The position numbers were made by a program, and so were the translations under genes. From contig NZ_CP028365.1 of NCBI RefSeq assembly GCF_003033925.1, positions 1,736,001-1,800,000 of the forward strand: a DNA stretch of 64,000 bases, given 5' to 3'. The DNA is from Tannerella serpentiformis (lineage in GTDB: Bacteria; Bacteroidota; Bacteroidia; Bacteroidales; Tannerellaceae). The notes under the pieces are model-generated. The model saw nothing but the letters and a program-made list of their open reading frames with translations, had not been told where the DNA came from and made no database searches. Positions within the stretch are counted from its first letter, which is position 1. Each line of letters begins with the position of its first letter. This document shows, piece after piece, positions 42,950-52,135 of the stretch.

Positions 42950-44046
42950 AACTCAGCGGGGATGAGTCGGAAGACAACCAGCTCCGAGCGTGTGCCGATG
43001 CGGAAGGGCGGCCCCCAGAGCGAGAGGCCCGAGGAGACATAGATGTTCGTCCGGCCGCGGCGTGTGTAGCCATAGGCCACATCGAAGAGTCGATCGGTGG
43101 CGAGGTTCAGCGGCCAAACCTGCCCGTGATGCGTATGTCCGCAGAAGATCAGGTCTACCCCGGCGCGTTCAGCCTGCGTCAAGTCGGTCGGCTGATGGTC
43201 GAGCACGATGATGGGCACCACCGTGTCGATGCGGCTCATCAGCTCCGGCAGTGTCTTTCGCGCCGTGTTCGTGCGGTCGTCTCGCCCCACGATCCGTATG
43301 CCGTCGGGCAGGGTAGCCACGGAGTCCATGAGCAGATGAATGTTTGTGCGTCCGCGGATGAAGCGCTTGCAGGCATCGATTCCGCTGAGGTATTCGTGGT
43401 TGCCCGGCACCATGTAGATGCCATACGTGGCATGTAGACGGTTGAGCTCCTCGTCCATGGCCGCCTCGTCCACCGGTCGGACGTCGTTATCGATCAGATC
43501 GCCACTGATCAGAATGATGTCCGGATGCTGGGCGTTGATCAGATCCACATAGCGACTGAGATCGTCGCGGGTCGTACCGAGCCCCAAGTGGACGTCGCTC
43601 ACGCCGACGATCTTCAGGCCCAGCGATCCCGCGGGCAGTCGGTCTGTGATGATGTCTACTTCGCGCAGTTGAGGATGCTTATAGGTGTAGTATCCGTAGG
43701 CGAGCACCCCAGTCGTAACGAGCAGGGCGCACGCGAAACCGTGTCGGAAGCTGGGGACAAGCAGTCGGAAGAGGTCGAAGCAGACGAGCGCCAGCACCAT
43801 ATAGAGCGTAAAGACGAGCCAGCCCGTGCTGACCTGAAAGAAGAAGTGCCCCCAAGGATCGGCGCTCTCCCGTGCACGGAAGATGAAGACCAAAAAGATA
43901 GACAGCGCATAGCCCCAGTAGGCCAGCCCGAAGAGCCACTTAAAGATGGCGGGCATCGGCGGTAAGGCTTGGAGGGCACGCGTGAAGATGTAGGCGTTGC
44001 CGCCGATGTAGGCGGCCAGCATAAGGATGAGGAAAAAAGGCATCAT
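42946..44046 (-). CDS. Membrane-anchored metallophosphoesterase (YkuE-like), paralogue A
   Basis: 366 aa with the same architecture as the downstream paralogue: four N-terminal hydrophobic segments, then VSDVHLGLG, LISGDLIDND, VPGNHEYLSG, FCGHTHHGQVWPL and the C-terminal SSGLSLWGPPFRIGTRSELVVF. All metal ligands are visible. ATG 44046 (MMPFFLILMLAAYIG) fits the promoter at 44089-44096; an in-frame upstream ATG would fall inside that promoter. It heads the three-gene operon with its paralogue and the HELFH protein. Confidence 0.9.
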   Translation of the reverse strand: MMPFFLILMLAAYIGGNAYIFTRALQALPPMPAIFKWLFGLAYWGYALSIFLVFIFRARESADPWGHFFFQVSTGWLVFTLYMVLALVCFDLFRLLVPSFRHGFACALLVTTGVLAYGYYTYKHPQLREVDIITDRLPAGSLGLKIVGVSDVHLGLGTTRDDLSRYVDLINAQHPDIILISGDLIDNDVRPVDEAAMDEELNRLHATYGIYMVPGNHEYLSGIDACKRFIRGRTNIHLLMDSVATLPDGIRIVGRDDRTNTARKTLPELMSRIDTVVPIIVLDHQPTDLTQAERAGVDLIFCGHTHHGQVWPLNLATDRLFDVAYGYTRRGRTNIYVSSGLSLWGPPFRIGTRSELVVFRLIPAEL

Positions 44047-44088
44047 GTATTTTCTGTTATGTGTTTGATGTTGTTTGGAATGACGGGC

Positions 44089-44096
44089 CAAAGGTA
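44089..44096 (-). promoter_or_regulatory. -7 box of the metallophosphoesterase operon
   Basis: TACCTTTG on the minus strand, 43 nt before ATG 44046. Confidence 0.5.
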
Positions 44097-44138
44097 GGGC
44101 GCGAAACGAGAAGCCGTTTTATGAATCGGCTGTGGCTC

Positions 44139-44146
44139 TACCTTTG
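44139..44146 (+). promoter_or_regulatory. -7 box of the FecCD gene
   Basis: TACCTTTG on the plus strand, 77 nt before ATG 44223; a TTTT stretch lies 18 nt upstream. It is divergent from the preceding box. Confidence 0.5.
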
Positions 44147-44222
44147 GCGCCGCTTCGCCTAAGCCGATGCGCAGCGTCAGGCGCCCCTCGCACGAGGCCG
44201 CCCTAACAAAATCGTTACACGT

Positions 44223-45242
44223 ATGAAATCATCCCTACTCTTCGCCCTGCTCGGGCTACTCGTAGCCGTCTTGTGGATAGCCAGCCTGGCCTACGGCACT
44301 GTGCCCATCCCGCCCATTGACGTCGTCCGGATTCTGCTTGGTCAGCCCTCAGACCCGGTGGCATGGAGCACCATCGTCCTCGAGTCACGCCTGCCACAAG
44401 CCACGACGGCCCTTCTCGTGGGCGCCTCTCTGGCCGCCGCCGGACTGCTCCTACAGACGCTCTTCCGCAACCCTCTGGCCGGCCCCTCGATCCTGGGCAT
44501 CAGCGACGGCGCCAACCTCGGTGTGGCTGTCGTGATGCTATTCTTCGGCGGAACCATCGGCCTGACGACGGGCGGGGCGGCCATCGGTGGTTCTTTGGCG
44601 CTCATTCTGGCAGCCTTTGCCGGTGCTTGCTGCGTGTTGGCGCTGATCATCTATTTCTCTACGCGGGTGAGCGGCAACGTGATGCTCCTCATCCTCGGCA
44701 TCATGGTGGGCTACCTCGCTTCCTCGCTGATCTCGCTCCTGAACTTCTACGCCTCGGCCGATCGCATCCGCGGTTACGTCATGTGGGGCATGGGCGATTT
44801 CGGTTCCGTCTCCAATACCCGCCTGCCCTTCTTTGCGCTTTGCACCTTGGGTGGGTTGATTGCCGCGCTGCTCCTTGTGAAGCCCCTGAACGCCCTGCTG
44901 CTTGGCGAACGTTACGCCACGAACTTGGGCGTTAAGATCCGTCGGACGCGCGTTCTTATCCTGCTTTGCACAGGGTTGCTGACGGCCACTGCCACCGCTT
45001 TTTGTGGCCCCGTATCGTTTATCGGCTTGGCTGTGCCACACGTGGCGCGTCTTACGCTCGGCCGCGCTGACCATCGCATGCTCCTGCCCGTTACGATGCT
45101 GCTCGGATCCGCAATGGCACTGCTCTGCAACCTCTTGACCGTCATCCCCGGCACCGGCACAGTCTTCCCTCTGAATGCCGTGACGCCCATCTTCGGTGCC
45201 CCGGTGATTATCTACGTCATCCTGCGCCGCCGTGGAATATGA
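44223..45242 (+). CDS. FecCD-type iron/cobalamin ABC transporter permease
   Basis: 339-aa polytopic permease of the BtuC/FhuB/FecCD family with about ten helices. Conserved landmarks: RLPQATTALLVGASLAAAGLLLQTLFRNPLAGPSILGIS near the N-terminus, WGMGDFGSV, LGVKIRRTRV, FCGPVSFIGLAVPHVARL (cytoplasmic coupling region) and PVTMLLGSAMALLCN. It imports a metal chelate or corrinoid with an ATPase and binding protein. No partner gene lies within the window on either side, so it is an orphan permease here. A B12 substrate would suit the glutamate mutase, but this is speculation. Confidence 0.93.
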   Translation: MKSSLLFALLGLLVAVLWIASLAYGTVPIPPIDVVRILLGQPSDPVAWSTIVLESRLPQATTALLVGASLAAAGLLLQTLFRNPLAGPSILGISDGANLGVAVVMLFFGGTIGLTTGGAAIGGSLALILAAFAGACCVLALIIYFSTRVSGNVMLLILGIMVGYLASSLISLLNFYASADRIRGYVMWGMGDFGSVSNTRLPFFALCTLGGLIAALLLVKPLNALLLGERYATNLGVKIRRTRVLILLCTGLLTATATAFCGPVSFIGLAVPHVARLTLGRADHRMLLPVTMLLGSAMALLCNLLTVIPGTGTVFPLNAVTPIFGAPVIIYVILRRRGI

Positions 45243-45463
45243 CCCTAAGCGCGTCGAGACCATTTCCGGCCTGCACATGTTGGCGGGCTATCGTCAGAGC
45301 TCTGGGGGCTATCTCGGGCAGTGTGGAATGCGTCTTCGCAGTCTATGAAACGTGAGTTCGGTGTAAGAATAAAACCAGCAGAGAGTTTCTACGGAAGCCT
45401 GGCCAAAACGTTTTTGGAAATGCCTACAACACTGCGACAAATGCTTCGGAGAACTTTTTGGTG

Positions 45464-45562
45464 TTTGCGGGTACTCCCGCAAGTCTCGCGGCGTTTGCCT
45501 TGGCGTTTGCGGGTACTCCCGCAAGTCTCACGGCGTTTGCCTTGGCGTTTGCGGGAGTCCCG
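45464..45562. repeat. Tandem array A8, 42-bp period, 2.4 copies
   Basis: TTTGCGGG recurs at 45464, 45506 and 45548 (exact 42 bp). Dyad GCGGGTACTCCCGC, in the last copy GCGGGAGTCCCGC. The 575-bp gap 45243-45817 otherwise shows only the promoter at 45717. Confidence 0.85.
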
Positions 45563-45716
45563 CAAGAGCGCTTTTCTCCATTTTGGCGCTTACAAGACTG
45601 TTGCAAGCATTTCCAAAGGCACTTTGGCCATTACAACATGCTATCAGAGACATTCTCTATGAATAAGGGAGTCTCATTCTTTTGTCGAACTCACATTATG
45701 GACAGTATCGGAACGC

Positions 45717-45746
45717 TTGCCTGATAGGACGTCAGACTTATTTTTG
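45717..45746 (+). promoter_or_regulatory. Promoter of the AraC-type gene (TTG-N19-TATTTTTG)
   Basis: TTG at 45717-45719, 19-nt spacer, TATTTTTG at 45739-45746; the ATG is 72 nt downstream. Confidence 0.7.
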
Positions 45747-45817
45747 GCACCCAATGAAGCCCGAGCTTCAGAGAGACAATCATTATTCATATCCACTATA
45801 CGTAAACGCAACCCATT

Positions 45818-46360
45818 ATGGAATACGAGAACGATACGCTGGACGACTACAGTTCATCGTCGGAGAGGTATAGGACACGCCATGTGAACATCCGAACGCT
45901 GAGAGTCGAACCGCAATTCAACTTCGATGAGACCTACATTACCATTTTCTCCGAACGTCGGATATACGATCCTGACGGGGATATACATTACGATCCCATA
46001 AAGCCTCGCCGGACGTCCACACAGGTGGAGATGTTCGATGCTTTTCGCTATTACTTGGACGAGGGGAAGTCTAGCCTGCGTAACTTTTGCAGATCCTACG
46101 GACTCACCGTTCCCTATTTGCATGGCCTGATCTTCTGCCTCACCGGTATGGACGCCACCGACTATCGTCTCTCTTGGCAAATGAAGCGTGCCGACGAATT
46201 GCTTCGGTACACCAATCTGTCTATCCCTGAGGTTGCCCGAATGAGCGGTGTAGGTACGCCGCCCAACCTCTTTTATGCTTACCAGCGCGACTATGATTGC
46301 TCGCCCTCAGAGCGGCGCCGCGCCATTCGCCAACCGAATGATGTGGGGCGTTTCCGTTAA
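45818..46360 (+). CDS. AraC-family HTH transcriptional regulator
   Basis: 180-aa protein. The N-terminal 70 residues are unassigned. The C-terminal about 100 residues carry an AraC-type double helix-turn-helix: LRNFCRSYGLTVPYLHGLIFCLTGMDATDYRLSWQMKRADELL followed by SIPEVARMSGVGTPPNLFYAYQRDYDCSPSERR. It probably binds DNA as a regulator; the target is unknown. It has a clear promoter of its own. The next gene, tag, begins 39 nt downstream and may be co-transcribed, so a link to alkylation damage is possible. Confidence 0.85.
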   Translation: MEYENDTLDDYSSSSERYRTRHVNIRTLRVEPQFNFDETYITIFSERRIYDPDGDIHYDPIKPRRTSTQVEMFDAFRYYLDEGKSSLRNFCRSYGLTVPYLHGLIFCLTGMDATDYRLSWQMKRADELLRYTNLSIPEVARMSGVGTPPNLFYAYQRDYDCSPSERRRAIRQPNDVGRFR

Positions 46361-46399
46361 GCGGGATGAAACCGAAACGAAACAATTAGATGCAATCAG

Positions 46400-46966
46400 A
46401 TGATGACAGCGAAACGATGTAGTTGGTGCGAACGGGATGCCCTTTATCGCGCCTATCACGACGAGGAATGGGGGAGGCCTATCCATGACGATCGGCGATT
46501 GTTCGAGTTGCTTGTTTTGGAGAGTTTCCAAGCCGGGTTGAGTTGGTACACGATTCTGGCCAAGCGTGAGGGATTCCGCGCGGCTTTCGACGGATTCGAC
46601 TATCGGCTTATCGCCACTTACGACGATGTGAAAGTGGAGGCGCTCATGCAAGACACACGGATCGTCCGCAACCGGCAGAAGATCTTGGCGACCATTCAGA
46701 ATGCCGCCCGATTTATGGAAATACAACAGGAATTCGGATCATTCTCCGAGTTTATTTGGGCTTTTGTCGGCGGGAGCCCTTGCGTGAACCATCCCCGCAA
46801 GCTGGAGGATGTCCCGGCTAGCAATCAGACTTCCGACGCGATAGCCTCCGAGCTCAAACGTCGCGGATTCAAGTTCTTCGGCACAACCGTGGCCTACGCC
46901 TTTATGCAATCCGCGGGCTTGGTGAACGACCATATCGAGGATTGTGCCTTCAAGTATCCGGGCTGA
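46400..46966 (+). CDS. tag: DNA-3-methyladenine glycosylase I (Tag)
   Basis: 188-aa base-excision enzyme removing 3-methyladenine from DNA. Visible are RCSWCERDALYRAYHDEEWG with the zinc-ligand Cys and His, LFELLVLESFQAGLSWYTIL, the catalytic region KREGFRAAFDGFDYRLIA, FVGGSP, and a zinc-binding HIEDCAFKY at the end. ATG 46400 or 46403 are equivalent. The final codons and the TGA are the first part of tandem array A9, so the C-terminus has been set by the repeat. Confidence 0.95.
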   Translation: MMTAKRCSWCERDALYRAYHDEEWGRPIHDDRRLFELLVLESFQAGLSWYTILAKREGFRAAFDGFDYRLIATYDDVKVEALMQDTRIVRNRQKILATIQNAARFMEIQQEFGSFSEFIWAFVGGSPCVNHPRKLEDVPASNQTSDAIASELKRRGFKFFGTTVAYAFMQSAGLVNDHIEDCAFKYPG

Positions 46967-47112
46967 CTGAATCTTCATGGATGATGCTTTTCCCAAGCAT
47001 CCGGGCTGACCGAATCCCCATAGACGATGCTTTTCTCAAGCACTTAGGCTGGCTGAAGCCTCGCAGACGGTATTTTCTCCAAGCGTTTGGGCTGACTGAA
47101 GCCCAACAGCGA
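46955..47112. repeat. Tandem array A9, 43-bp period, about 3.7 copies, overlapping the tag stop codon
   Basis: GGGCTGACTGA-type units start at 46961, 47004, 47047 and 47090, exact 43-bp steps. Dyad GGGCT...AGCCC in the last unit. The first unit supplies the last residues (KYPG) and TGA of tag. Confidence 0.88.
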
Positions 47113-47178
47113 TCTTTGCGGGCATGTAGACGCACTCAGCGAATACGAATCATTATTCATTTTATCTATCACTGAACA

Positions 47179-47871
47179 ATGGAGTATATTGCAATTGCAG
47201 CGAAATTGGTTGTCGGCATGGTCGGCATATTGGTGTTTTTACGTGTGGCGGGTAAGGCACAGATGGCGCAATTGACGCCATTAGATACGGTGAGCGCATT
47301 CGTGATCGGCGCGCTTGTCGGCGGCGTTCTCTATAACCCTGACATGAGTGTCTGGCATATCCTATTTGCATTAGCGGTGTGGACTGTCTTCAACCTGTTC
47401 ATACGCTTCTGTATGCGTTCTTCCCTATTGCGGAGACTCATCAAAGGGGACAGCGTCTATCTGGTGAAGAATGGCGTACTGAACTTCAAAGTCTTCAAGA
47501 GAAACAGTTTGGAAATGGAGCAATTCCGGCTAATGCTTCGGCAGAAAGGAATCTTTAGCATGTTCGACGTGGAGGACGTACGCTTTGAAACGAATGGCGC
47601 AGTCACGGTGCCCGGGATTGGCGATACAACTACCTCGTACCTATTGGTGAATAACGGCGCAATCGTACAGAGTTCGCTGGTGCATTGCGATCGCACGGAG
47701 GAGTGGGTGTTACAAGTTATTCACGCCTATGGCTACAAGCGGCCGTCTGAGCTTTTCTATTTGGAGTGGACTCCGGGTCGCGGTTTTTACTTGGTCGCTA
47801 AAAGTGGGGACGTGAAGCGTGGGGAAGAGGAGTTTGGCGTCGAGAAGATCGGTTCCGAAGTGCTGAACTAA
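47179..47871 (+). CDS. DUF421/YetF-type membrane protein
   Basis: 230-aa protein with three N-terminal transmembrane helices (about 5-22, 32-52, 58-78) and a cytoplasmic DUF421/YetF domain (LIKGDSVYLVKNGVLNFKVFKRNSLEMEQFRLMLRQKGIFSMFDVEDVRFE...). The VAGKAQMAQLTPLDTVSAFVIG first loop is characteristic. The family contributes to stress and spore-related phenotypes in other phyla; its biochemical role is unknown. It is monocistronic with a good terminator. Confidence 0.9.
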   Translation: MEYIAIAAKLVVGMVGILVFLRVAGKAQMAQLTPLDTVSAFVIGALVGGVLYNPDMSVWHILFALAVWTVFNLFIRFCMRSSLLRRLIKGDSVYLVKNGVLNFKVFKRNSLEMEQFRLMLRQKGIFSMFDVEDVRFETNGAVTVPGIGDTTTSYLLVNNGAIVQSSLVHCDRTEEWVLQVIHAYGYKRPSELFYLEWTPGRGFYLVAKSGDVKRGEEEFGVEKIGSEVLN

Positions 47872-47931
47872 ACCGTAGGGACGTATCGAAAGCTATGTGC
47901 ATCCCCCTTCAGTCTGGGGTTGCCAAAAACG

Positions 47932-47984
47932 AATGCCGAGCGCATGCGCGGGAAATATCCGCAAGCATGTGCTCGGCATTTTTC
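47932..47984 (+). terminator. Terminator after the DUF421 gene
   Basis: AATGCCGAGCGCATG pairs with CATGTGCTCGGCATT with an inner GCGG/TCCGC stem, followed by TTTCG. Confidence 0.85.
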
Positions 47985-48027
47985 GTTATCCGCCGGTCGA
48001 TCCGAAAACCCTCAGCGATTCCGTTAG

Positions 48028-48285
48028 CCTATCCACCGCACTAGACGAAAACCCTCCACCATTTCAGCGACCTATCCACTACACCAGACGAAAGCCCTCC
48101 GCCATTTCAGCGACCTATCCACTACACCAGACGAAAGTCCTCCGAACCACGGAATGCCTATCCGCCGCTCCAGACGAAAGCCCTCCGAACCACGGAACGT
48201 CTATCCGCTGCACCAGACGAAAGCCATCCGAACCAGAGAAGGCCTATCCGCCGCATCGGATGATAGCCCGCAGCAATTTCTGCGG
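48028..48285. repeat. Tandem array A10, 43-bp period, about 6 copies
   Basis: CCTATCCACTACACCAGACG starts at 48028, 48071, 48114, 48157, 48200 and 48243, exact 43-bp steps. Dyad TCCGAACCACGGA in later units; earlier ones have CGCCATTTCAGCG. It fills the gap before the convergent murF-alr gene. Confidence 0.95.
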
Positions 48286-48302
48286 CCTATCGGGCGGTCT
48301 GG

Positions 48303-50777
48303 CTACTCCTTATAATAGATGCGTTTTACGCGGGGCGAGATGGAGGTGAGTACCTCGTAGGGGATCGTTCCGAGGCGTTCGGCCATCTCCGATACGGGTA
48401 AGCCGGGCCCGAAGATAGTCACCGAGTCTCCCTCTTTGGCGTCCGTATCGGTGACGTCGATCATGCAGAGGTCCATGCAGATGTTCCCGACCGTCGGACA
48501 GCGATGTCCGCCTATCAGCACTTGCCCAACGCCATTGCCGAGGTGTCGGTCCATGCCGTCGGCATAGCCAATCGGAATGATGGCGATGCGTGACGGGCGC
48601 TGGAGGTAGGTGCGCCGACCGTATCCGACCGAGTCGCCGGCGGGGACGATTTGTATTTGGAGGATCGTTGTGCGTAGCGAGCTGACCGGCTGTAGGCGAC
48701 GGCTGTCGCGATCGGTTGCGCTGATGCCGTAGAGTGAGATCCCGAGACGCACCATGTCCATCTGCTGCTCTCCGAAACGCTCAATACCGGCTGAGTTTAG
48801 GATGTGGCGGAGGATGGAGTAACCCAATCCGTGTTCCAATTGGCTTGCGGCGTCGGTAAACAGTTGGAATTGGCGACGCGTGAAGTCATCATGCTCGGCG
48901 CTGTCACTGCCCACAAGATGTGAGAAGGTCGATCGCACGGCCAATTCGCTTTGCGAAGAGAGGCGCTGACAGATTGCGGGCACATCCTCCGGTTGGAAAC
49001 CGAGACGATGCATGCCTGTGTCGAACTTAATATGAATGGGGTAAGAAGTTATGCCGCGCCTTCCCGCTTCGTGGATGAGTGCCTCCAGCAGTCTAAAACT
49101 GTAAACCTCGGGCTCGAGCCTATACTCAAAGAGGGTGTTGAAGCTACTAAATTCCGGATCCATAACCATAATGGGAATCGTGATGCCTTCCTTCCGCAGT
49201 GCCTCTCCCTCGTCAGCAACGGCTACGGCCAAGTAATCGCACCGGTGCTCTTGCAAAGTGCGCGCCACTTCGTATGCTCCGGCACCATAGCCAAAGGCTT
49301 TGACCATGCAAACCATTTTGGTTTCTCTCCGGAGTCGGGAACGGAAATAGTTGAAGTTATGCACCACGGCGTCGAGGTTGACCTCAAGAACAGTTTCGTG
49401 AACCTTTTTCTCCAGGAGCTCGGTAATCCGTTCGAAGTGGAACACTCGCGAACCCTTGAGCAATACCAATTCGTGATCAAATGAGCGTATGGAGGGTGAA
49501 TGGATAAACTCATCGGTAGTTAAGTAGAACTCCTTCTCGGGTATTTCAAAGGCCGCAGCATATTCTTTTAGGTCGCGTCCGATGCCAATGATACGCTCCA
49601 CGTGTTTCCGACGCAGTAGCTCGGCCACCTTCCGATAGAGCGTCTTAGGTAGCATGCCCGACTGGAGAATGTCGGAGATAACGATCGTCGTTTTAAGTGG
49701 CTTACCGGCGCGACGACTTAGTTGGAAATCGAGAGCTATATCGAGAGAGTTGATGTCCGAGTTATAGGTGTCATTGATGAGCTGACACCCATTGATGCCT
49801 TCCTTTACTTCCAAACGCATAGCCACGGGCTCAAGCTCGGAGAAAATTTGCTTGTTCTCCAGCGATGTGGGCTTCAAGTAGAGCATGAGGGCGATACAGT
49901 GAATAACATCCTCGATGGATGCGTCGTCAGTAAACGGTATCTCATAGACATGCTCGCGGTCTAGCATCTCGCAACGGAGCTCGGTCGTCGATTCCTTTTT
50001 TTGGATAGACTTAATGTAGAGCGGAGCCTCCGAGTCTCTCCGAGACCAACCGACGGCTTTATGGGATAGGTAAGCCTTATCCAGCGAGGATGCGATGAAG
50101 TCGTCGTCAGCGTTGTAGATTACCACGTCGCTATCGGTGAACAAGGATAGTTTCTCTAAGCACTTCTGTGTGGCAGACGCGAAGTTCTCCTGATGGGCCT
50201 CACCGATGTTGGTGATGATTCCTATGGTGGGGAGGATAATGCGCTGCAGTTTTTCCATCTCGTCCGGCTGCGAGATGCCTGCCTCAAAAATTCCTAAGGT
50301 GTGTCGTTCGTCCATTTGCCAAACCGAAAGCGGCGCCCCGATCTGTGAGTTGTAACTCCGGGGAGAGCGAACGATATTAAAGTCGGCATGCAGCAGCTGA
50401 TAGAGCAACTCCTTCACAATTGTTTTTCCGTTGCTCCCGGTGATGCCGATTACCGGTATTTGAAATCTTTTGCGATGGTAGGCAGCCAGCGATTGCATCG
50501 CCGCGAGCACGTCGGTAACCACCAGGAAGTTGGCATCGGGCATCATGCGCGCTTCGGCAGGCTCATGGTTGACGACAAAGCTGCGCACGCCCAGGCGGTA
50601 AAGCTCGAAGAGATAGCGATGGCCGTCATTCGTTCGGGTTTTCAATGCAAAGAAGAGGGTAGTCTCCGGAAAGGAGAGCATACGGCTATCGATGAGCAAG
50701 CGCTCAATGACGCCGTCGTTCAGTGTGCGATGGGTGGCACGAATGATCTTAGCGATCTCTTGAATGGAGTACTTCAT
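48303..50777 (-). CDS. Bifunctional MurF / alanine racemase
   Basis: 824 aa in two enzymes. Residues 1-455 are UDP-N-acetylmuramoyl-tripeptide:D-Ala-D-Ala ligase, with the ATP loop GITGSNGKTIVKEL, FEAGISQPDEM and DTYNSDINSLDIAL. Residues 456-824 are alanine racemase, with the PLP lysine in MVCMVKAFGYGAG, KFDTGMHRLGF, RLGISLYGI (catalytic Tyr) and PIGYADG. The fusion makes D-alanine and attaches the dipeptide to peptidoglycan precursor; it is well known in Bacteroidota. The upstream 248 bp (50778-51025) hold no gene I trust; a -7 box lies within the neighbouring gene's end. Confidence 0.97.
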   Translation of the reverse strand: MKYSIQEIAKIIRATHRTLNDGVIERLLIDSRMLSFPETTLFFALKTRTNDGHRYLFELYRLGVRSFVVNHEPAEARMMPDANFLVVTDVLAAMQSLAAYHRKRFQIPVIGITGSNGKTIVKELLYQLLHADFNIVRSPRSYNSQIGAPLSVWQMDERHTLGIFEAGISQPDEMEKLQRIILPTIGIITNIGEAHQENFASATQKCLEKLSLFTDSDVVIYNADDDFIASSLDKAYLSHKAVGWSRRDSEAPLYIKSIQKKESTTELRCEMLDREHVYEIPFTDDASIEDVIHCIALMLYLKPTSLENKQIFSELEPVAMRLEVKEGINGCQLINDTYNSDINSLDIALDFQLSRRAGKPLKTTIVISDILQSGMLPKTLYRKVAELLRRKHVERIIGIGRDLKEYAAAFEIPEKEFYLTTDEFIHSPSIRSFDHELVLLKGSRVFHFERITELLEKKVHETVLEVNLDAVVHNFNYFRSRLRRETKMVCMVKAFGYGAGAYEVARTLQEHRCDYLAVAVADEGEALRKEGITIPIMVMDPEFSSFNTLFEYRLEPEVYSFRLLEALIHEAGRRGITSYPIHIKFDTGMHRLGFQPEDVPAICQRLSSQSELAVRSTFSHLVGSDSAEHDDFTRRQFQLFTDAASQLEHGLGYSILRHILNSAGIERFGEQQMDMVRLGISLYGISATDRDSRRLQPVSSLRTTILQIQIVPAGDSVGYGRRTYLQRPSRIAIIPIGYADGMDRHLGNGVGQVLIGGHRCPTVGNICMDLCMIDVTDTDAKEGDSVTIFGPGLPVSEMAERLGTIPYEVLTSISPRVKRIYYKE

Positions 50778-51025
50778 TATAAGCAGGTAGTTGCGGCCAG
50801 AAGCCGCTGATTTATAGGGGCCAGTTCCCCCGATTCATAGATGTACTTACGGCGGGATATCCCCCGGGGCCAGCGATAGCCGTCAGGCATTCCGATGCCC
50901 TATCCCAGAGGGACGGCAGTCCGTCTTGGCGCCTCGTTTCCTCGATCACTGAGGCACACCGATAGGCCGCAGAAGGTTCGGAGCGCATCTGACCGACGGG
51001 GGTGAAGACCACATAAGCACGTTTT

Positions 51026-51985
51026 CTATCGAGCAAAAGTAGGCGGGGTTGGCAATTCGGCCCGTAGCTGCTTCAGCTTTAACTTAGTTTGCACCAAAAA
51101 GCGACGGTGCGCCTCACTGTCCGGGTGGATGGGTCGGTGTTGCAGATCGCGGTGCAGAGCCTCGGCGCGTCGGAGCCAGGCGATTGTCTTCGCGTCCATA
51201 TACGTCGACTCGAATCGATCACTAATATAATGTATAGCGGCGGGTGACGGATGGCACATGTCTTCCGCATAGAATCGGTAATCCCTTAGCTCGTCCATCA
51301 TCAGTTCGTAAGCCGGGAAGTAGTTGGCTATCGTAGGGTAAAGGGAGATGAGCTTCTCGATGATGAGATGAAGCACGGACTTGCTGAGGTTGTTCTCATG
51401 GGCGCCGTCGCGCAAGTGGCGGACGGGGCTGACTGTGAAAATCCATTTCACTTCGGGTCGCCGGCGCACCATGCTATCCAAAAGCAAGTTCCACCGGTGT
51501 ACCACCTTATCCACCGATAGCCGTTCACGACGAAAATAGCTATCCGGCATCTTGTGGCAGTTGCCCACCACGGCGCCTGTGCCCTTCCACCGATAGACGT
51601 AGGATGTGCCAAAGGTGACGATGATGCGATCGGCCGCAGCCAGGAATTCGGCTCCGGCGCTCAGGCGGGCATTGATTCGCTCAAGACACTCGTCCGCCGT
51701 AGGTGCGGAGAAGGATCCATGATGCAGCAGGCTATGGTACAGATCATCGTATCGGGTAAGCTCGTCGGCCGTGAATAGGTTGCCGTCCATCAGGCGACGT
51801 ATCGCCGCGGCGATGGAGTCGGGATTATAAAGTATGCCGAAGGGATTCAGGTCAACGGGGAATAGCAGATCGGAAAGCCGCTGACCTATCGCCTCGGCAA
51901 AGCAGGAGCCAAAAATCATCGTGCGATGCTCATAGCCGATGCGGATGGTAGACGGCGGAATCTGAATCGGGGTAATGAAATTCAT
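51026..51985 (-). CDS. GSCFA-domain protein
   Basis: 319-aa protein with the family-defining FGSCFAEAIG close to the N-terminus, ITFGTSYVYRW-like IVTFGTSYVYRWKGTG, VNCHKMP-like GNCHKMP, and a catalytic-type VSPVRHLRDG with H. The family belongs to the SGNH/GDSL-like esterases and is typically next to murF-alr or bglX-type genes in Bacteroidota. A role as a cell-wall or glycan esterase is inference. Start ATG 51985. Its stop lies 248 bp before murF-alr in the same direction. Confidence 0.92.
   Translation of the reverse strand: MNFITPIQIPPSTIRIGYEHRTMIFGSCFAEAIGQRLSDLLFPVDLNPFGILYNPDSIAAAIRRLMDGNLFTADELTRYDDLYHSLLHHGSFSAPTADECLERINARLSAGAEFLAAADRIIVTFGTSYVYRWKGTGAVVGNCHKMPDSYFRRERLSVDKVVHRWNLLLDSMVRRRPEVKWIFTVSPVRHLRDGAHENNLSKSVLHLIIEKLISLYPTIANYFPAYELMMDELRDYRFYAEDMCHPSPAAIHYISDRFESTYMDAKTIAWLRRAEALHRDLQHRPIHPDSEAHRRFLVQTKLKLKQLRAELPTPPTFAR
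51034..51041 (-). promoter_or_regulatory. -7 box for murF-alr, inside the GSCFA coding end
   Basis: TACTTTTG on the minus strand covers codons for the last residues (PTFAR) of the GSCFA gene. It would give a leader of about 250 nt. -33 is unclear. Confidence 0.4.
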
Positions 51986-52135
51986 AGGGGATAAGCGATA
52001 GGAAAGAGTTTGGGGTTGCGAATGATCCGAATGAATGCCGATAGAGGTGGCGAAGGCCTTTCCCCTACCGGCATCAGTTATCGACTAAAGCGCCGCGTGG
52101 CAATCATCTGGTGCGGGCGATTGCCCACACGAAGT

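Noticed and set aside
45321-45662. 113-codon frame with 14-residue repeats near 45.4 kb
   Set aside because: It is the translation of array A8 and flanks; no start context or similarity.
50812-51036. Small ORF between murF-alr and GSCFA
   Set aside because: No ribosome site, no recognisable domain, and it overlaps the candidate promoter.
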